From assembly GCF_021869765.1 (NCBI RefSeq), contig NZ_CP084580.1, positions 1,178,001-1,242,000 of the forward strand: a stretch of DNA of 64,000 bases. The letters run 5' to 3'. The notes under the pieces are model-generated. The model searched no databases. It had not been told where the DNA came from and saw nothing but the letters and a program-made list of their open reading frames with translations. Of the stretch, positions 45,818-54,054 are shown piece after piece. Both the position numbers and the translations under genes were made by a program. Each line of letters opens with the position of its first letter. Within the stretch, counting starts at the first letter, position 1. The DNA is from Chryseobacterium sp. MEBOG06. GTDB taxonomy: Bacteria > Bacteroidota > Bacteroidia > Flavobacteriales > Weeksellaceae.

Positions 45818-45825
45818 CAAAGTTA
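45818..45825 (-). promoter_or_regulatory. -7 promoter element of hpt
   Basis: On the minus strand this reads TAACTTTG, a match to TAnnTTTG. It lies 18 bp before the ATG at 45799 and decides the start codon. Confidence 0.65.
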
Positions 45826-45878
45826 CGGATTTTTGATTTTTGATTAAAATCTTTTTGTGTTTAATCCTTGATTTGTGC

Positions 45879-45886
45879 TATCTTTG
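45879..45886 (+). promoter_or_regulatory. -7 promoter element of the ABC-F gene
   Basis: TATCTTTG matches TAnnTTTG. TTG at 45855-45857 may be the -33 element. The start site near 45893 would give a leader of about 100 nt, long for this window. Confidence 0.6.
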
Positions 45887-45966
45887 TTCTTTCAAAACCC
45901 AAAAATACAGACATGTAGGATATAATTTCTTTCAGATTTGATCAAACGATAGCCAAAGAGTTATTG

Positions 45967-45984
45967 ATGTTTAACTATTACTGA
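45967..45984 (+). other. five-codon upstream ORF in the ABC-F leader
   Basis: ATG TTT AAC TAT TAC TGA encodes MFNYY and ends 10 nt before the ABC-F start at 45995. An additional ATG-TAG start-stop lies upstream at 45913-45918. Short leader peptides regulate some antibiotic-resistance ABC-F genes by ribosome stalling, so this may be regulatory; it may also be chance. Confidence 0.3.
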
Positions 45985-45994
45985 GAAAGAAATC

Positions 45995-47584
45995 ATGATT
46001 TTACTACAAAATATGTCCTTTGGGTTTCCGGGAGGAAACCTGCTATTCAATCATATCAATTTAACAATACAATCTCATACCAAATCCGCTTTGGTAGGAA
46101 GTAACGGCATGGGAAAATCTACCCTGTTGAAAATTATTGCCGGTGAAATACAGCCATTAAGCGGAACCGCTAATGTTCAGGGGGATATCTTCTATGTACC
46201 TCAGATGTTTGGAAATTTTAATGTCCTCACCATAGCTCAATGTTTAAAAATAGATCAAAAACTAAACGCACTCCAAAAAATTACAAGTGGACATGCAGAT
46301 GAAATTTATTTTGAAATATTAAATGATCACTGGGATATCGAAGAACGCTGTCAGAATGCTCTGGAACATTGGGGACTTGAAAATTTTCAGTTGAACCAAA
46401 CCCTTGAAGGTTTAAGTGGCGGACAAAAGACCAAGGTTTTTCTTGCGGGAATTCAGATCAATCGGCCTGATATCGTCATTTTAGATGAGCCAACCAATCA
46501 TCTTGATCTTGAAGGAAGAAAGTTATTATACGATCTTATTGATAAAACAGATGCCACCGTTGTTATCGTAAGCCATGACAGAACTTTGCTCAATCTTGTT
46601 GATAGCCTGTTTGAATTAAGCAATCAGGGAATTGCAGCCTATGGTGGAAATTATGATTTCTATGCGCAACAAAAAGAAGTGGAGATGGAAGCCTTACATA
46701 GTAATATCCACGCAAAAGAACGGGCACTGAAAAAAGCAAAAGAGAAAGAACGAGAAACTCTGGAACGCAAGCAGAAGCTGGATGTAAAAGGAAAGCAAAA
46801 GCAGGAGAAATCCGGAGTAGCGAGAATTATGATGAATACTCTGCGGAACAATGCTGAAAAAAATACATCAAAACTGAAAAGCGTTCATGCTGATAAAATA
46901 AGTGGTATTTCGGGTGATCTCAGGGAACTGCGTTCTTCTTTAAAGAATGCTGATCAGATGAAAGTGAATTTTAGCGATTCGGGTTTACATTCCGGTAAAA
47001 TTTTAATTGCAGCTGAAAATATTAATTTCAGTTATGGAAGAGGAAAGCTTTGGCAGAATAATCTTAGTCTTGAGATTTTGAGCGGTGACAGAATTTGGAT
47101 TAAAGGGGCCAACGGATCCGGGAAGACTACCTTGATACAACTCTTGCTGGGAAGTATTAATCCTTCTGAAGGCAATCTGACTAAAGCAGAATTCAGCAGT
47201 ATTTATATTGATCAGGAATATTCCCTCATAGATAATGATTCAACTCTTTACGATTTTGTACAGACTTTTAATGATAGTGCAATGCAGGAATCCGATGTGA
47301 AAACTTTATTATCAAGATTTCTTTTTGGAAAAGATACCTGGGATAAAAAATGCGGAGTACTGAGTGGAGGGGAAAGATTGAGATTATTGCTGTGCGGACT
47401 TTCCATCAGTAATAAAGCACCGGATATGATGGTTCTTGATGAGCCTACGAATAACCTTGACCTGCAAAATGTGGAAATTCTAACAAATTCTGTTAAAGAT
47501 TATCATGGGACACTGCTGGTGATTTCGCATGATGAGAAGTTTATGGAGGAAATTGGAATAGATAGGGAAGTGATGTTGGTCTAA
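45995..47584 (+). CDS. ABC-F family ATPase
   Basis: The 529-residue protein has two ABC domains without TM segments. NBD1 has GSNGMGKST, LSGGQKT and VILDEPTNHLDLEG; NBD2 has GANGSGKTT, LSGGERL and MVLDEPTNNLDLQ. A charged linker of about 80 residues (Lys/Glu-rich) connects them. Such proteins bind the ribosome E site, either as translation factors or as antibiotic-protection proteins. Which of these applies here cannot be told from sequence alone. A roughly 100-nt leader with a tiny ORF precedes it. Confidence 0.9.
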   Translation: MILLQNMSFGFPGGNLLFNHINLTIQSHTKSALVGSNGMGKSTLLKIIAGEIQPLSGTANVQGDIFYVPQMFGNFNVLTIAQCLKIDQKLNALQKITSGHADEIYFEILNDHWDIEERCQNALEHWGLENFQLNQTLEGLSGGQKTKVFLAGIQINRPDIVILDEPTNHLDLEGRKLLYDLIDKTDATVVIVSHDRTLLNLVDSLFELSNQGIAAYGGNYDFYAQQKEVEMEALHSNIHAKERALKKAKEKERETLERKQKLDVKGKQKQEKSGVARIMMNTLRNNAEKNTSKLKSVHADKISGISGDLRELRSSLKNADQMKVNFSDSGLHSGKILIAAENINFSYGRGKLWQNNLSLEILSGDRIWIKGANGSGKTTLIQLLLGSINPSEGNLTKAEFSSIYIDQEYSLIDNDSTLYDFVQTFNDSAMQESDVKTLLSRFLFGKDTWDKKCGVLSGGERLRLLLCGLSISNKAPDMMVLDEPTNNLDLQNVEILTNSVKDYHGTLLVISHDEKFMEEIGIDREVMLV

Positions 47585-47735
47585 TTTTAAATGTGGACGT
47601 ACAATGTGGCTGTTGGACCCTTATTAATACACTTTTTTATTTCAATATGAGCGGACTCTGACCCAAAGCTTAAAAAAACAAATCCTGGAAAGTAATTTAG
47701 ACTGACCGGGATTTTTATTTCTATGATTAAATTGT

Positions 47736-48254
47736 TTACTTCTTTGTTTTCTTAAAGGCATCAAGGTAGATTTTCTTAATACTGTTTTTTTCTTCTTTTT
47801 CACTGATGTTTTCAAGAGCAGAAAGCAGTGTCGTATTATGTGATGTTTTTAATTTCAAAATTTCACCCAATGCAAAAGCAGCGCTCCAGCGTACCACGGT
47901 TCCTTCATGTTCTGTATTGGAAGAAAGGTTTTTAATTGCCTGATCCAGATTTTCAGGGAATAAATGGGCCGTATTGCCGATTACTTTTGCACTTTCCCAT
48001 TTTATTCTGGGTGCTTTCTCAGTAAGAGAATTGATTACGAATAAGAATACACTTTCATCGGCAAGATCAGGATTTTCTTTTGTTGCATATTCTAAAGCTT
48101 CGATGCATGCAGCCTTCACTGGATCTTTTGACTTCTCTGCGAAAGCAATTAATTCATCAGTAGGTAAAGATTTTTCTATGATCCACTGGCTCATGACTTT
48201 AGCTTTTTCCTTTGATTTTATTGTTTTGTCTTTAAATAGTTCTTCTAGGGTCAT
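47736..48254 (-). CDS. HEAT-repeat-like protein
   Basis: The 172-residue all-helical protein has repeat units of about 40 residues (DPVKAACIEALEYATKENP, APRIKWESAKVIGNTAHLFP, GTVVRWSAAFALGEILKL), typical of HEAT or PBS-lyase-like repeats. I start it at ATG 48254 (MTLEELFKD), as a longer reading to 48377 would overlap the hydrolase gene upstream and adds no domain. It probably serves as a binding scaffold; function is unknown. Confidence 0.75.
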   Translation of the reverse strand: MTLEELFKDKTIKSKEKAKVMSQWIIEKSLPTDELIAFAEKSKDPVKAACIEALEYATKENPDLADESVFLFVINSLTEKAPRIKWESAKVIGNTAHLFPENLDQAIKNLSSNTEHEGTVVRWSAAFALGEILKLKTSHNTTLLSALENISEKEEKNSIKKIYLDAFKKTKK

Positions 48255-48315
48255 GATGGTTATTTTGATTTTCCTGCACTCTAATTTAGAATTCTTTTTA
48301 AATGTAAAAGTGTAT

Positions 48316-49245
48316 TTAGAAATGCTTAGAAATCCACTTATATATTCCATCCAAAACTTCTTCCCGTATCTCCTCATTCAGAATCTCATGGCGCATTTCC
48401 GGATACATATGTACCTCTACATCTTGAAAACCATCAGATTTTAGATTATTGACCGTATGCATTACGCCTTTTCCAAAATCGCCGATCGGATCATTTTGTC
48501 CGCTTACAAAAAGGAAGGGAAAAGATTGAGAAATAGAAGTAGCCCAATTTTTTGCCGTAGCCCTTTTATAAATCGTGAATAAAGTATAAAAAGCATTATG
48601 AGTGAACGGAATTCCACAAAGTTCATCCTTTTCAAAGTTTTTTCTGTTGACAGGATTGATGCTTAGCCAGCTGGTATCACTGAAATCTTTATCTTTTTTA
48701 AAATGTTTGTTATTGACCGTGGTGAAAACAGAATTTAAGAAAGTATGGTATTTAGGAGCTATGCTATTCGCTAATGATAAATAGCCTCTTAATAGGTCAA
48801 TACCCGGTAAAGGCCCTCCGGTTCCGGTAATAACCGCTCCTGAAAATTTACCGCTTGCTTTTTGCAGAAGACATCGGGTAATAAAAGATCCCATAGAATG
48901 CCCCAAAATAAAATGGGGAACTTCCGTATACTGCTCTGCAAGATGATCTGCCATCATTTCTGCGTCTGCCACAAGCCTTTTGTCCGGTTTTTCAAGCTGG
49001 AAGAAACCAATGTCTTTTTTCTCTTTTACAGATTTTCCATGTCCCAAGTGATCATACGTCAATACAGCAATCCCATGAGATGCAAAATATTCTGCAATTT
49101 CTGCATATCTTCCGCTGTGCTCCTGCATTCCGTGAACAATTAACAAGGTAGCTTTTATTGTTTCGGGCGAAAATAGAGTGTAGAAAAGCTGGGACTCGTT
49201 GTTTATTTTTGATGGGAGGTATGATGATTTTTGGGATAATGGCAT
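48316..49245 (-). CDS. alpha/beta hydrolase, monoacylglycerol lipase-like
   Basis: The 309-residue protein has the nucleophile motif GHSMGS (115-120, S117), the oxyanion HGM (38-40) followed by SGRYAEIAEYF, YDHLGHGKS, and C-terminal SGQNDPIGD and MRHEILNE with the acid and base of the triad. It has no signal peptide. It is probably a cytoplasmic carboxylester hydrolase of the serine aminopeptidase S33/Hydrolase_4 type. Confidence 0.88.
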   Translation of the reverse strand: MPLSQKSSYLPSKINNESQLFYTLFSPETIKATLLIVHGMQEHSGRYAEIAEYFASHGIAVLTYDHLGHGKSVKEKKDIGFFQLEKPDKRLVADAEMMADHLAEQYTEVPHFILGHSMGSFITRCLLQKASGKFSGAVITGTGGPLPGIDLLRGYLSLANSIAPKYHTFLNSVFTTVNNKHFKKDKDFSDTSWLSINPVNRKNFEKDELCGIPFTHNAFYTLFTIYKRATAKNWATSISQSFPFLFVSGQNDPIGDFGKGVMHTVNNLKSDGFQDVEVHMYPEMRHEILNEEIREEVLDGIYKWISKHF

Positions 49246-49264
49246 GATAAATTGGGTTTTTGTA

Positions 49265-49849
49265 TTATTTTATCTCAATGTCAGGAAGTTTAAAATTCCC
49301 AACAATTTCTATTAATTGAGAAGAGTTGGCTTTTAAATTATTAAAGAAATTATCCATATTCTTCTCGTATCCTCTTTCACTTACTGCAAAAAGAAGAACT
49401 CCTTTATTTTTGCTATTACTAATAAGTTGATAACGGTAAATATTCCTTTCTGCAATCAGTATTTCCTTGCCGTCCTTTGAGTTTTCATTAATAAGAAAAT
49501 CCAAAATATATTCTCCATTATTTTCAAGAATCTGATAATTGACAACAGGGTTAGTCTTTTTTGTTTCCTGAAGTTCTCCTATTTTTTGATCAATAATATC
49601 TTTAAGAGTGAAATTACCTTTTACAAACTCAATTAAAACCATACTGTTGTATCGGTTGATGTTTTCTTTTGGACTTAAGTATTCCTGCTTGAAATAGTTT
49701 TCATTAGGATGAGAGCTCCAGGCTAAATTATATACTTTTTGATTCAAATTAATAGGTCCAGGTACATTTATATAATCATTTACTTTATTTTGTGCCTTTA
49801 TATAAAACAGAGGAACTATTAAAAGTAGAATCAGAACTTTAAATGTCAT
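49265..49849 (-). CDS. secreted hypothetical protein
   Basis: The 194-residue protein has a signal peptide (LILLLIVPLFYIKAQ) and a mature part with mixed alpha and beta character, including YILDFLINENSKDGKEILIAERNIYRYQ. I do not recognise a family. It lies 19 bp upstream of the hydrolase gene on the same strand and may be co-transcribed with it. Confidence 0.7.
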   Translation of the reverse strand: MTFKVLILLLIVPLFYIKAQNKVNDYINVPGPINLNQKVYNLAWSSHPNENYFKQEYLSPKENINRYNSMVLIEFVKGNFTLKDIIDQKIGELQETKKTNPVVNYQILENNGEYILDFLINENSKDGKEILIAERNIYRYQLISNSKNKGVLLFAVSERGYEKNMDNFFNNLKANSSQLIEIVGNFKLPDIEIK

Positions 49850-49972
49850 TTTTAATAATTTTTAGAGTAAATATAATCCATTTTATACAGGTGTGAAAGT
49901 AAAAATACAAGGAATAAAGTAATATTCAACCCCATGATTTTCACCCCGACTAAAAATAAATATCCCCTATAA

Positions 49973-50004
49973 TTTGGCCGTCATTTTTTTTCAGAGTAAT
50001 TTTG
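49973..50004 (+). promoter_or_regulatory. purA promoter
   Basis: TTTG (49973-49976) and TAATTTTG (49997-50004) fit the Bacteroidota -33 and -7 elements with a 20-bp spacer, 26 bp upstream of the start codon. Confidence 0.65.
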
Positions 50005-50030
50005 CATGAATCTAAAAACAAAAGTAAAAT

Positions 50031-51317
50031 ATGTCAACTTATGTAGTTGTAGGTCTTCAGTACGGAGATGAAGGCAAAGGAAAAATCACGGATGTTTTAT
50101 CAGCTAAATCAGACTATGTAGTGCGTTTCCAGGGTGGAGACAACGCTGGTCACACGGTTTATGTAGGTGATGAAAAATTCGTTCTACACCTTCTTCCTTC
50201 AGGAGTTCTTCAATGCAAAGGGAAATGTATCATTGCGAACGGAGTAGTGGTAAACCCTAAATCTTTTATTAGAGAAGTTGGTCAGATTGAGAGCAAAGGC
50301 TTAAGATCAGATCATATCTTTATCAGCAGAAGAGCGCATGTGATCATGCCTTACCACATCCTTTTGGATACTTACCGTGAAGAAGAACACGGAGGAACTC
50401 AGATAGGAACTACCAAAAAAGGAATCGGACCTTGTTATGAAGATAAAATCGCAAGAGTCGGAATCAGAATGGTAGATCTTTTAAATCCTGAAATTTTAAG
50501 AGATAAAATTGAGAAAAACTTAAAAGTTAAGAATTCTCTTTTTGAAAAATATTACGGAAAACCAACATTAGACGTTGAAGAAATCTACAACGAATACTTA
50601 GCAATCGGAAAAGAGCTTCAGGACAGAATCGTTGATACTGAATTAGAATTGAACGAAGCCATCAGAGATGGTAAAAACGTTCTGTTTGAAGGAGCGCAGG
50701 CTTTAATGCTGGATATCGATTTCGGAACATATCCATACGTTACTTCATCTTCTCCATCTACAGGAGGAGTTTGTACAGGAGCAGGAGTTCCGCCAACTTC
50801 ACTTCAGAACCTGATCGGTGTTGCAAAAGCATACTGTACAAGAGTAGGAAACGGACCTTTTCCATCTGAACTGGATAACGAACTAGGCGAGAAAATCAGA
50901 CAAATTGGTGGTGAATTCGGAGCTACAACCGGTAGACCGAGAAGAACAGGTTGGTTAGACCTGGTTTCTTTAAAGCACGCTTGTATGATTAACGGGATCA
51001 ATAACCTTGTCATTACAAAATTAGATGTTCTTACAGGAATTGAAAACCTTAAAATCGTTACTCATTACAAAACTGAAGATGGAAAAATTATTGATTATTT
51101 CACTTCATCAACAGAGAAATTATACAACTACGAACCAATCTATCAGGATCTTCCAGGTTGGGATGAAGATATCACCAAAGCTAGAAGCTATGATGAACTT
51201 CCGGACAATGCGCAGAAATACATCGAATTTATTGAGAAGTATTTAGGAATTAATGTATACCTTGTTTCTGTAGGACCGGAAAGAAGCCAGAACATCATCA
51301 GAAAAGAATTATTCTAA
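50031..51317 (+). CDS. purA: adenylosuccinate synthase
   Basis: The 428-residue GTPase has the P-loop GLQYGDEGKGK (8-18), the IMP-binding GDNAGHT, and GPFPSEL and GRPRRTGW near the end. It joins IMP and Asp using GTP, the first step from IMP to AMP. Length and motifs are standard. A terminator at 51341 follows, just before an IS element. Confidence 0.96.
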   Translation: MSTYVVVGLQYGDEGKGKITDVLSAKSDYVVRFQGGDNAGHTVYVGDEKFVLHLLPSGVLQCKGKCIIANGVVVNPKSFIREVGQIESKGLRSDHIFISRRAHVIMPYHILLDTYREEEHGGTQIGTTKKGIGPCYEDKIARVGIRMVDLLNPEILRDKIEKNLKVKNSLFEKYYGKPTLDVEEIYNEYLAIGKELQDRIVDTELELNEAIRDGKNVLFEGAQALMLDIDFGTYPYVTSSSPSTGGVCTGAGVPPTSLQNLIGVAKAYCTRVGNGPFPSELDNELGEKIRQIGGEFGATTGRPRRTGWLDLVSLKHACMINGINNLVITKLDVLTGIENLKIVTHYKTEDGKIIDYFTSSTEKLYNYEPIYQDLPGWDEDITKARSYDELPDNAQKYIEFIEKYLGINVYLVSVGPERSQNIIRKELF

Positions 51318-51340
51318 TATTCTTAGAAAATAAAATAAGA

Positions 51341-51366
51341 AAGAGACTGTCACATGATAGTCTCTT
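51341..51366 (+). terminator. terminator of purA
   Basis: AAGAGACT and AGTCTCTT form an 8-bp stem followed by a T-run. Confidence 0.8.
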
Positions 51367-51385
51367 TTTTTTTGTTTAAAATGTC

Positions 51386-51406
51386 TAGTCCTGAAATAGC
51401 GATACA
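51386..51406 (+). repeat. IS left inverted repeat
   Basis: TAGTCCTGAAA followed by TAGC and GATACA. The first 11 and last 6 bases match the right end. Confidence 0.85.
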
Positions 51407-51421
51407 TAAAAACAAATCGTT

Positions 51422-51856
51422 ATGGAAGAACAATTAAAATCTGTGTACATCAAACGTACACAAAAAGATTACAGTTTAAGTTTAAAACTTCAAATAGTAA
51501 AAGAAGTTGAATCTGGAGAATCTACCATTACCACTAGTCGCAAGAAGTATGGTATACAATCCCACGGGACTATTTTAAATTGGCTGAGAAAATATGGTAA
51601 CTTTGATTGGGAAAACCAAAGACCTTATGCTATGGAAAAGACACCTGAACAACGTATTATGGAATTAGAAGCAGAAGTTAAGCTTCTTGAAAAACAGAAA
51701 GCCTTCTTGGAAAAACAGGCTTATATTGCTGATAAAAAAGTGATATTTTTTGATATGATGATTCAACTTGCAGAGAAAGAATATCACATTGATATTCGAA
51801 AAAATTCACCACCCGAACAATCGATTACTTCCGCACTAAAGAAAAAGAAACTTTGA
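51422..51856 (+). CDS. IS3-family transposase OrfA
   Basis: The 144-residue protein has a helix-turn-helix of the Transposase_8/HTH_28 type (YSLSLKLQIVKEVESGE, TSRKKYGIQSHGTILNWLRKYG) and a leucine-rich coiled coil (RIMELEAEVKLLEKQKAFLEKQ). It binds the terminal repeats. The stop at 51854-51856 overlaps orfB. Confidence 0.9.
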   Translation: MEEQLKSVYIKRTQKDYSLSLKLQIVKEVESGESTITTSRKKYGIQSHGTILNWLRKYGNFDWENQRPYAMEKTPEQRIMELEAEVKLLEKQKAFLEKQAYIADKKVIFFDMMIQLAEKEYHIDIRKNSPPEQSITSALKKKKL

Positions 51857-52722
51857 TTTTTACTTGTGGATTGTTAGGGTTAAATAGACAAATCTATTAT
51901 AGAAGTATCAAGCGTACAAAAGTCTGTAGGAACAGGGCTTCAGAGGTTGTAGATCTGGTGGAGGGTATTCGTATTAAAATGCCCAGATTAGGAGCAAGGA
52001 AACTATATTTTATTTTAAAAGAATCACTAAGTTCTATTAAAGTAGGAAGAGATAAATTTTTTGACATCCTAAGAGCGAATCATTTATTGATTATACCCAA
52101 GAAAAATTACCATGTTACTACCAACTCCCATCATCGTTTCAGAAAGCATAAAAATTTGATCCTGGACTATCAGATAACAAAACCCAATCAGGTTTGGGTT
52201 GCAGATATTACTTATATTGGGAACAGGAAAAATCCAAGTTATTTAAGTTTAATAACCGATGCATATTCCAAGAAAATAGTGGGACATTTTGTAGCAGATA
52301 ATTTAAATACAGAGAGTAGTCTTGTAGCATTGAAAAGAGCTTTAAAGAAACACAAAGGTATGGCAGGCTCATTAATCCATCATTCTGATCGTGGCTTACA
52401 ATACTGCTCGAATGAATATCAGAAAGTTTTGCAAAAACATCAATTAAAATGCAGTATGACACAAAACTCTGATCCTTATGAAAATGCAGTAGCAGAAAGG
52501 ATTAATGGTATTTTAAAGCAGGAATTTAATATTGACAGGAATTCTATAAACAATGCTTTAAGAAGAAAATTAGTGGATGAATCCATTGAAATTTACAATG
52601 GTCTGCGTCCTCATTTTTCGAATTATTATTTAACACCAAATCAGATGCATACACAGTCGAAAATTAAAATGAGAACTTATAAAAATAAAAACCAAAGCAA
52701 AAGAAAATTTGCTCTGGTTTAA
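51853..52722 (+). CDS. IS3-family transposase OrfB (DDE catalytic part)
   Basis: The 289-residue frame has the rve/DDE core with D118 (VWVADITYI), D179 (HHSDRGLQY) and E215 (NAVAERING), 35 residues between the second Asp and Glu as in IS3. It lies in the -1 frame relative to orfA. The paired codons AAA AAG at 51842-51847 lie just upstream of the orfA stop and suit a -1 frameshift to make an OrfAB fusion. TTG at 51853 is a nominal start only. Confidence 0.92.
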   Translation: MIFTCGLLGLNRQIYYRSIKRTKVCRNRASEVVDLVEGIRIKMPRLGARKLYFILKESLSSIKVGRDKFFDILRANHLLIIPKKNYHVTTNSHHRFRKHKNLILDYQITKPNQVWVADITYIGNRKNPSYLSLITDAYSKKIVGHFVADNLNTESSLVALKRALKKHKGMAGSLIHHSDRGLQYCSNEYQKVLQKHQLKCSMTQNSDPYENAVAERINGILKQEFNIDRNSINNALRRKLVDESIEIYNGLRPHFSNYYLTPNQMHTQSKIKMRTYKNKNQSKRKFALV

Positions 52723-52745
52723 TTATTTATTTTTGTCTTATAATC

Positions 52746-52766
52746 TGTATCAGATTTTCAGGACTA
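52746..52766 (-). repeat. IS right inverted repeat
   Basis: Read on the minus strand it begins TAGTCCTGAAAA and continues to GATACA, matching the left end at 17 of 21 positions. GTC follows directly. Confidence 0.85.
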
Positions 52767-52769
52767 GTC

Positions 52770-53041
52770 AAAACCCCAGTAAGAATTCTGTGATTCCTGA
52801 CCTGCCCTCATTAAAGATGATTATAATTTCTCCTTTAAAGAATTAAAAACAAAAAACAGATACTTACTACATAATTCTCTATTTAAAAATGTTAAATTTT
52901 AAACTTTATCATAAAATTTTCTAATATTATGTTGTTTTGGTAAAATTATGGCAGATATTTTGATATTGAAACATTGCTTATCGATAACAACTAACAGATT
53001 AATAATCTATTTTTTTTTTAACAGTTTAAATAGTAGTAGTG
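52770..53041. other. intergenic region between IS and tonB
   Basis: This AT-rich gap of about 270 bp holds no gene that I can see. TTATCGATAA (52979-52988) is a perfect palindrome, and a 10-T run lies just before the tonB start. No strong terminator or RNA was found. Confidence 0.35.
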
Positions 53042-53887
53042 ATGAAACACCTGAACCAAAATCAAGAATTTCGCTTCAACGAAGTTCTTTTTGAGCACCG
53101 AAACAAAGAATATGGTGCCTATGCATTAAGAAACGAATCCGATAGAATATTAACCAAAGCACTTTTTATAGGAGCGAGTTTAATGGCTGCAATATCCATT
53201 ACGCCGTTTGTGATTTCTGCATTCAAAACTACAGAAGGATCTACCATAATTTGTGAATATCCAGGGCCTGTTGATCTCAAGGATGTTGACAAAACAGAAG
53301 AACTTCCATTACAAGTTGTAAAGCCGACTCCTCCGCCTCCCGCCGTAAAAACGTTTGATAGTACAGTTCCTACACCATCAAGTACGGCCAAGGATAATTT
53401 GAAAAAAGATCCCGTTCCTGATGATGCTGTCGCGGGCTTTACAGACCACTTTAAAGGAGAAACGGTAATACCTAATACACCAAGTGTTCCCCATGTATCA
53501 GTAGGAACAGGACCGGTAATTACTACGCCTCCTCCGGTAATTCCGCAGCCAGTTGATAAAAATAAAATTGCAGAACCTGGAGAGCTTGGGTCTGAAGCTA
53601 GTTTTGCAGGGGGAATAGACTCCTTCAGAAGTAAAGTGATGAATAACTTTGATGCTTCAGGATTTGAATCAGAAGACGTGGTGAAAACTGCCGTTACATT
53701 TATTGTAGAAATTGACGGAACGATATCAGGGGTAAAAGCTAATGGAACTAATGCCGACTTTAACAATGAGGCGGTAAGAACAATTAAATCAATCTCTAAC
53801 AAGGGAAAATGGACTCCCGCCAAAAATAAAAAAGGCGAGTTTGTAAGAAGTTATTTTAAATTTCCGATCTCTATGAAGTTTGATTAA
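53042..53887 (+). CDS. TonB-like energy transducer
   Basis: The 281-residue protein has a cytoplasmic N-terminus with the conserved FRFNEVLFEHRNKEYGAYALR, a TM segment at about 42-62, a Pro/Thr-rich periplasmic linker (TPPPPAVKTFDSTVPTP and TTPPPVIPQPV) and a C-terminal TonB_C domain (VDGTISGVKA, FNNEAVRTIKSIS-KGKWTPAKNKKGEFVRSYFKFPISM). It couples the ExbBD proton motive force to outer-membrane receptors. I chose ATG 53042; an in-frame GTG lies one codon upstream. Its hairpin terminator holds DnaA-box sequences. Confidence 0.9.
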   Translation: MKHLNQNQEFRFNEVLFEHRNKEYGAYALRNESDRILTKALFIGASLMAAISITPFVISAFKTTEGSTIICEYPGPVDLKDVDKTEELPLQVVKPTPPPPAVKTFDSTVPTPSSTAKDNLKKDPVPDDAVAGFTDHFKGETVIPNTPSVPHVSVGTGPVITTPPPVIPQPVDKNKIAEPGELGSEASFAGGIDSFRSKVMNNFDASGFESEDVVKTAVTFIVEIDGTISGVKANGTNADFNNEAVRTIKSISNKGKWTPAKNKKGEFVRSYFKFPISMKFD

Positions 53888-53914
53888 TTGATCCTGAAAA
53901 CAAAAATTAAATAG

Positions 53915-53944
53915 TTATCCACAAAGATTTTTTTTTGTGGATAA
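53915..53944 (+). other. hairpin with two perfect inverted DnaA boxes, also a possible tonB terminator
   Basis: TTATCCACA (53915-53923) and TGTGGATAA (53936-53944) are both exact matches to the DnaA-box consensus in opposite orientation. The arms pair over 11 bp (TTATCCACAAA with TTTGTGGATAA) and are followed by a T-run, so the same sequence can act as a rho-independent terminator of tonB. It lies about 110 bp upstream of parA in an AT-rich gap. Confidence 0.6.
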
Positions 53945-54028
53945 TTTTTTTAATAGTTAAAATGCTTATTAACAGTATTTTAACTCAATTTTAATTTTCA
54001 CCATTCATCGGGAGCAAAGAAAAAAGTG

Positions 54029-54036
54029 TATTTTTG
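54029..54036 (+). promoter_or_regulatory. -7 promoter element of parAB
   Basis: TATTTTTG matches TAnnTTTG and lies 18 bp before the ATG at 54055. An in-frame TTG at 54034 overlaps this box and so cannot be the translation start. Confidence 0.6.
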
Positions 54037-54054
54037 AAACTTAAAGTTCGAATA

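Larger units (their letters stand above)
51386..52766 (+). mobile_element. complete IS3-family insertion sequence (about 1.38 kb)
   Basis: The ends are terminal inverted repeats: TAGTCCTGAAA on the left and its complement on the right, with 17 of 21 bases matching over a longer stretch. GTC at 51383-51385 and again at 52767-52769 is a 3-bp target duplication. Inside lie orfA and orfB in the -1 relation expected for IS3. It inserted between the purA terminator and the tonB upstream region without breaking a gene I can see. Intact ends and ORFs suggest a recent, possibly active copy. Confidence 0.9.

Noticed and set aside
47680..47716. Weak inverted repeat between the ABC-F and HEAT-repeat genes
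   Set aside because: AAATCCTG and CGGGATTT can pair over about 8 bases with a loop of about 20 nt; too weak to call a terminator.
53119..53823. Long minus-strand open frame opposite tonB (234 residues)
   Set aside because: It has low-complexity Ser/Thr/Val composition with no motif, while the plus strand carries a clear TonB protein with TM segment and TonB_C domain.
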